A stretch of DNA of 45,928 nt, taken from positions 1 to 45,928 of the forward strand of contig CALRHD010000006.1 in NCBI GenBank assembly GCA_943359325.1. The letters run 5' to 3'. The notes under the pieces were generated by a model. That model was given only the letters and a program-made list of their open reading frames with translations. It had not been told where the DNA came from and searched no databases. How positions within the stretch are numbered: position 1 is the first letter of the stretch; the number at the start of each line of letters is the position of its first letter. The position numbers were made by a program, and so were the translations under genes. The stretch is from Candidatus Uhrbacteria bacterium. GTDB taxonomy: Bacteria; Patescibacteriota; Patescibacteriia; UBA9934. This document shows positions 40,030 to 45,928 of the stretch, in pieces.

Positions 40030-40480
40030 ATTGCGCGTTTTGGGAGTGTTTGATTGTTTGGCGGCCGCGTTTATGTTTGAGGGCGACGTGGTAACGGGCG
40101 AGTTCACGCGCAAGGTGCGCGGCAGCATCGGTGAACCCGACGTCGGCGCGATTGCGCGCATTTTCAAGGGAGACCTCAGCGCGTTTTTTTGCCTCCTCGA
40201 TCACCGCAAGCTCAAGCTCCTCCGAACGCTCTGCCGTTTGTGCGAGCACAACTATTTCATTCCCCGCCTTCACCTCGAGCAGTCCCGTCGACGCCGCAAG
40301 CAGCACTTCTTCGCCCTTCATCATCACGCGCATTTCACCCGCCTTGAGCAGTGTCGCGAGCGGAATGTGATTTGGCAAAATGGTAATCTCGCCGTTCTCT
40401 GTCATCGCCGTCACCGAATCAACCGTGCCCTCAAACACGATGCGTTCTGGAGTGACGATTTTGAGATTCAGATTCGACAT
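40028..40480 (-). CDS. atpC: ATP synthase epsilon subunit
   Basis: 150 residues from ATG at 40480 (MSNLNLKIVTPERIVFEGTV). N-terminal beta sandwich with GEITILPNHIPLATLLKAGE, then a two-helix C-terminal domain (ERSEELELAVIEEAKKRAEVSLENAR) that can inhibit rotation. Slightly longer than usual because of a basic tail (KHKRGRQTIKHSQNAQ). Separated from atpD by repeat element B; the two genes are normally adjacent. An in-frame GTG at 40486 is a weaker start. Confidence 0.95.
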   Translation of the reverse strand: MSNLNLKIVTPERIVFEGTVDSVTAMTENGEITILPNHIPLATLLKAGEMRVMMKGEEVLLAASTGLLEVKAGNEIVVLAQTAERSEELELAVIEEAKKRAEVSLENARNRADVGFTDAAAHLARELARYHVALKHKRGRQTIKHSQNAQ

Positions 40481-40492
40481 ACCCACATATAA

Positions 40493-42837
<2,345 letters not shown>

Positions 42838-42898
42838 AGTCGGACTTGCCGGTTGGAGAACTTGTAGAAGATGGAGAAATGTAAATTCCGACCTGTTA

Positions 42899-44401
42899 CT
42901 ACTTCACAAAAATACTGAGAAAGTTTGTGAGGTGTGTTTCGAGTTCTGTTTTTGTTTCCGCGGTGACGTCTTTCGACGACTCTATCGCCTTCAGCGTCTT
43001 TTCGCCTGTCGAACGCATGTACGCCAATACCTCGTCCTCAAAACGTAACACATCCGTCACGGCAATGCCGTCGAGATAGCCGTTGTTCAAGGCAAAGATA
43101 ACAACCGCTTGTTCGAAAAATGGCAACGGAGAATATTGCTTCTGTTTCATGAGTTCCATTGCACGACGTCCGCGTTCGATTTGCTTTTTCGTCGCGTCGT
43201 CAAGGTCGGTTGCAAATTGTGCGAACGCCTCAAGCTCACGATACTGGGCAAGATCCACCTTGAGTGTCTTCGCGACGTTCTTCATTGCCTTTGTTTGCGC
43301 GGCGCTCCCGACACGCGACACCGAAAGCCCAACGTTGAGTGCGGGGCGCTGACCGCGATAGAATAAATCACTTTCAAGATAAATTTGACCGTCGGTAATC
43401 GAAATAACGTTTGTCGGAATGTACGCTGCAACGTCACCACCCTGCGTTTCAATAATCGGTAGCGCAGTAATGCTTCCGCCGCCATGTTCTTCGTTGACGC
43501 GCGCCGAACGTTCAAGCAAACGAGAGTGCAAATAGAACACGTCGCCTGGGTACGCTTCACGTCCCGGAGGTCGGCGGAGTAACAGCGAAATTTCGCGATA
43601 CGCCCACGCGTGTTTCGAAAGATCGTCGAATACGATAAGCACGTCCTCGCCCTTTGCCATGAAATATTCTGCAATCGCACAGCCTGCATACGGCGCAACG
43701 TACAACATGGACGCAGGGTCGCTTGCTCCGGCCAACACAATCGTCGTGTATTCCATTGCGCCCGCTTTTTCGAGCCGCGCCTTGATGCTTGCAACCTTCG
43801 ACGCCTTTTGACCGATGGCGACATACACACATTTAACGCCCAAACCTTTTTGGTTGAGAATCGTGTCAATCGCAATCGCAGTTTTTCCTGTTTGACGGTC
43901 ACCAATAATAAGTTCGCGCTGGCCACGGCCAATCGGGATAAGCGCGTCGATCGCCTTGATGCCCGTTTGGAGCGGCACGCTCACTGATTTACGCGTCATC
44001 ACACCTGGTGCAACTTTTTCGATAGGCATTTGTGTTGTGGCGGTAAGCGCGGCACGGCCGTCAACAGGGTTGCCGAGTGCGTCAACAACACGGCCGACAA
44101 TATCGTCACTCACCGCGATAGAAAGAATGCGCCCTGTTGCACGCACGGTGTCGCCCTCCTTAATCGTCGACGTGAGCCCGAGAATAATTGCACCAACCTG
44201 CTCCTCCTCGAGGTTAAGTGCAATGCCCATGACGCCGTTGAAGTCGAGCATTTCCTGCGCCTTCACGTTTTGCAACCCTTCGACACGTGCAACGCCATCT
44301 GCAACCGCAAGCACGCTGCCGACGTTTTCGACATGCGCCTCAGCTTTGAATGCGGAGATCTGCTCACGCAACGCCGTAATAATATCTGCTTTTTTTGTCA
44401 T
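42899..44401 (-). CDS. atpA: ATP synthase alpha subunit
   Basis: 500 residues; non-catalytic nucleotide-binding subunit of F1. Walker [19 protein letters not shown] (about 169-186), [64 protein letters not shown] and the Arg-finger region [15 protein letters not shown] are all present. Start [16 protein letters not shown] short GGGA 5-8 nt before the ATG is a possible weak ribosome binding site. Confidence 0.98.
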   Translation of the reverse strand: MTKKADIITALREQISAFKAEAHVENVGSVLAVADGVARVEGLQNVKAQEMLDFNGVMGIALNLEEEQVGAIILGLTSTIKEGDTVRATGRILSIAVSDDIVGRVVDALGNPVDGRAALTATTQMPIEKVAPGVMTRKSVSVPLQTGIKAIDALIPIGRGQRELIIGDRQTGKTAIAIDTILNQKGLGVKCVYVAIGQKASKVASIKARLEKAGAMEYTTIVLAGASDPASMLYVAPYAGCAIAEYFMAKGEDVLIVFDDLSKHAWAYREISLLLRRPPGREAYPGDVFYLHSRLLERSARVNEEHGGGSITALPIIETQGGDVAAYIPTNVISITDGQIYLESDLFYRGQRPALNVGLSVSRVGSAAQTKAMKNVAKTLKVDLAQYRELEAFAQFATDLDDATKKQIERGRRAMELMKQKQYSPLPFFEQAVVIFALNNGYLDGIAVTDVLRFEDEVLAYMRSTGEKTLKAIESSKDVTAETKTELETHLTNFLSIFVK

Positions 44402-44410
44402 AGTTCCCTA

Positions 44411-44800
44411 TTAAACTTCTGTGTACATCGCTGCCTTCAGTCGCATGAGCGCTCCCGTCAACGAACCATCAATGCGTGTGTTGTCGATGCGCACGACTGC
44501 TCCGCCGATAAGTCGGTCGTCGACCATCTCGGTCACGTCTGCACCGTGTGCATGTTCCACAATTGCGTCACGCACCTTTTTGGAGAGCGCATGTGCGCTG
44601 ACAACGGTGACGTTCGACGCTCCGTATGTTTTTGCCCACGCATAGTTCATTGCACGTTCCAGTTCGCGCCACCTGCCAAGCGCCTGCTCTTCATGCAAAA
44701 GCTGAACGACTTCCTTTATGATCGCTGTTGTTTGCGTCACAGTTTTTCCGTCCGTCATGGCGACAATGGCAGTCCCAAGTTTTTTAATATCAAGGCGCAT
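44411..44800 (-). CDS. atpH: ATP synthase delta subunit, short form
   Basis: 129 residues against the usual 170-180. The delta (OSCP) subunit ties the peripheral stalk to the top of F1 through its N-terminal helical domain. The C-terminal family end is intact (VDDRLIGGAVVRIDNTRIDGSLTGALMRLKAAM), so identity is good, but the N-terminal six-helix domain is reduced to about half its usual length. The ATG at 44800 is the only suitable start after the atpF stop 4 nt upstream. Confidence 0.85.
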   Translation of the reverse strand: MRLDIKKLGTAIVAMTDGKTVTQTTAIIKEVVQLLHEEQALGRWRELERAMNYAWAKTYGASNVTVVSAHALSKKVRDAIVEHAHGADVTEMVDDRLIGGAVVRIDNTRIDGSLTGALMRLKAAMYTEV

Positions 44801-44804
44801 AGCG

Positions 44805-45350
44805 TTACGTCATTTTGCGTACGACTTCTTCCGCAAGCGATTGTGACTTTTTCTCGTCAACGCCATTGTGCACAATGCGCGCCGCGGCTTTCATTGCAAT
44901 GTCGACGATGTCCTTGCGCACCTCGCGCAACATTGCCTCACGCTCCACGACAAGCTGCTGTTTACTTTTTTCGACAACACGTTCGACTTCACGCTTTGCA
45001 GCGTCAACCATTTCTGTTTTGCGCGTATCAGAAAGTTGAACGGCCTGCACCACAATTTCCTGTGCCTCTTTACGCGCCGTCGCAAGCACGTCACGTCGTT
45101 CGTTTTCCAAATCGGCAACACGCTTTTCGATTGCATCGGCGTCATTCACGCTCTTTGCGATTTTCGCCTCGCGTTCTTCGAGCATGCGGATAATTGGCTT
45201 ATACGCAAAACGCCACAGCACAAAAAGCACCAAAAGAAAGTTCACGAGCTGTGCGGCAAACAAATCACCGCGCAACCCAAAAGTTCCCGCAACGGCACCA
45301 ATGCCACCTTCGTGCTGTGTTTCTGCTGTTGACTCTTCAGTTTGCGACAT
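44805..45350 (-). CDS. atpF: ATP synthase subunit b
   Basis: 181 residues: a short acidic N-terminus, one membrane helix (LFAAQLVNFLLVLFVLWRFAYKPI), then a long charged coiled coil (EEREAKIAKSVNDADAIEKRVADLENERRDV onward) to the end. This is the peripheral stalk that prevents F1 from rotating with the rotor. Slightly longer than E. coli b (156) because of the extra N-terminal stretch MSQTEESTAETQHEGG. Confidence 0.93.
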   Translation of the reverse strand: MSQTEESTAETQHEGGIGAVAGTFGLRGDLFAAQLVNFLLVLFVLWRFAYKPIIRMLEEREAKIAKSVNDADAIEKRVADLENERRDVLATARKEAQEIVVQAVQLSDTRKTEMVDAAKREVERVVEKSKQQLVVEREAMLREVRKDIVDIAMKAAARIVHNGVDEKKSQSLAEEVVRKMT

Positions 45351-45392
45351 AACTTTCTACAACTTCTACAATTTTTACCTATCTCCCAATCC

Positions 45393-45928
<536 letters not shown>

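Noticed and set aside
40470-40490. GTG at 40486 as the atpC start
   Set aside because: The ATG at 40480 gives the usual N-terminus, and no ribosome binding site favours the GTG.

Overview
The window (45,928 bp, roughly half G+C) looks like a compact bacterial chromosome segment. It most likely comes from a member of the Candidate Phyla Radiation (Patescibacteria). This is an inference from gene content and trimmed proteins: an alanyl-tRNA synthetase that stops after its editing domain, an RNA polymerase alpha subunit without a C-terminal domain, a PriA homologue without ATPase motifs, a very short ATP synthase delta subunit, very little Shine-Dalgarno sequence, and many 4-nt gene overlaps. 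TGA is used as an ordinary stop, so the code is standard rather than the recoded one of Absconditabacteria/Gracilibacteria. I see no phage, plasmid, CRISPR array, insertion sequence with a transposase, tRNA or rRNA gene.

Layout. 1-4901 (+): the 3' end of alaS, a cold-shock protein, then the infA-rpmJ-rpsM-rpsK-rpsD-rpoA-rplQ-rplM-rpsI ribosomal/RNA polymerase operon, closed by a strong terminator. 5016-12535 (+): a cell-surface polysaccharide cluster (flippase, three glycosyltransferases, O-antigen ligase/polymerase, ABC exporter). 12527-17867 (-): a secreted lysozyme-like protein, a LigB-like protein, a PriA-like protein, deformylase and formyltransferase. 17886-24860: pyrophosphatase (+), ClpB under a CIRCE operator (-), then a small membrane protein, a WecG/TagA-type glycosyltransferase, gltX and an M23 peptidase (+). 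25158-39529 (-): a long run from a UvrD helicase-nuclease through a DciA-like protein, MreB/C/D, PBP2, GreA, LysRS, a nucleotidyltransferase, SerRS, alanine racemase and FtsQ to a peroxiredoxin, which joins cell-shape and cell-wall genes to translation genes. 39613-39924 (+): a small basic protein of unknown function. 40028-45928 (-): the F-type ATP synthase operon (atpB partial, E, F, H, A, G, D, C).

Main non-coding observations. (1) Two copies of a previously unrecognised (to me) element of about 130-140 bp lie just after the mrdA and atpD stop codons. Their cores are about 84% identical, but their long terminal stems have unrelated sequences and still pair almost perfectly. (2) Several promoters have the -10 box only 6-10 nt before the start codon, which implies leaderless or almost leaderless mRNAs. 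Three divergent gene pairs share overlapping promoters. (3) A 297-bp convergent gap (24861-25157) holds an extended -10 promoter and may encode a small RNA. (4) A CIRCE operator controls clpB and overlaps the promoter of the divergent gene.
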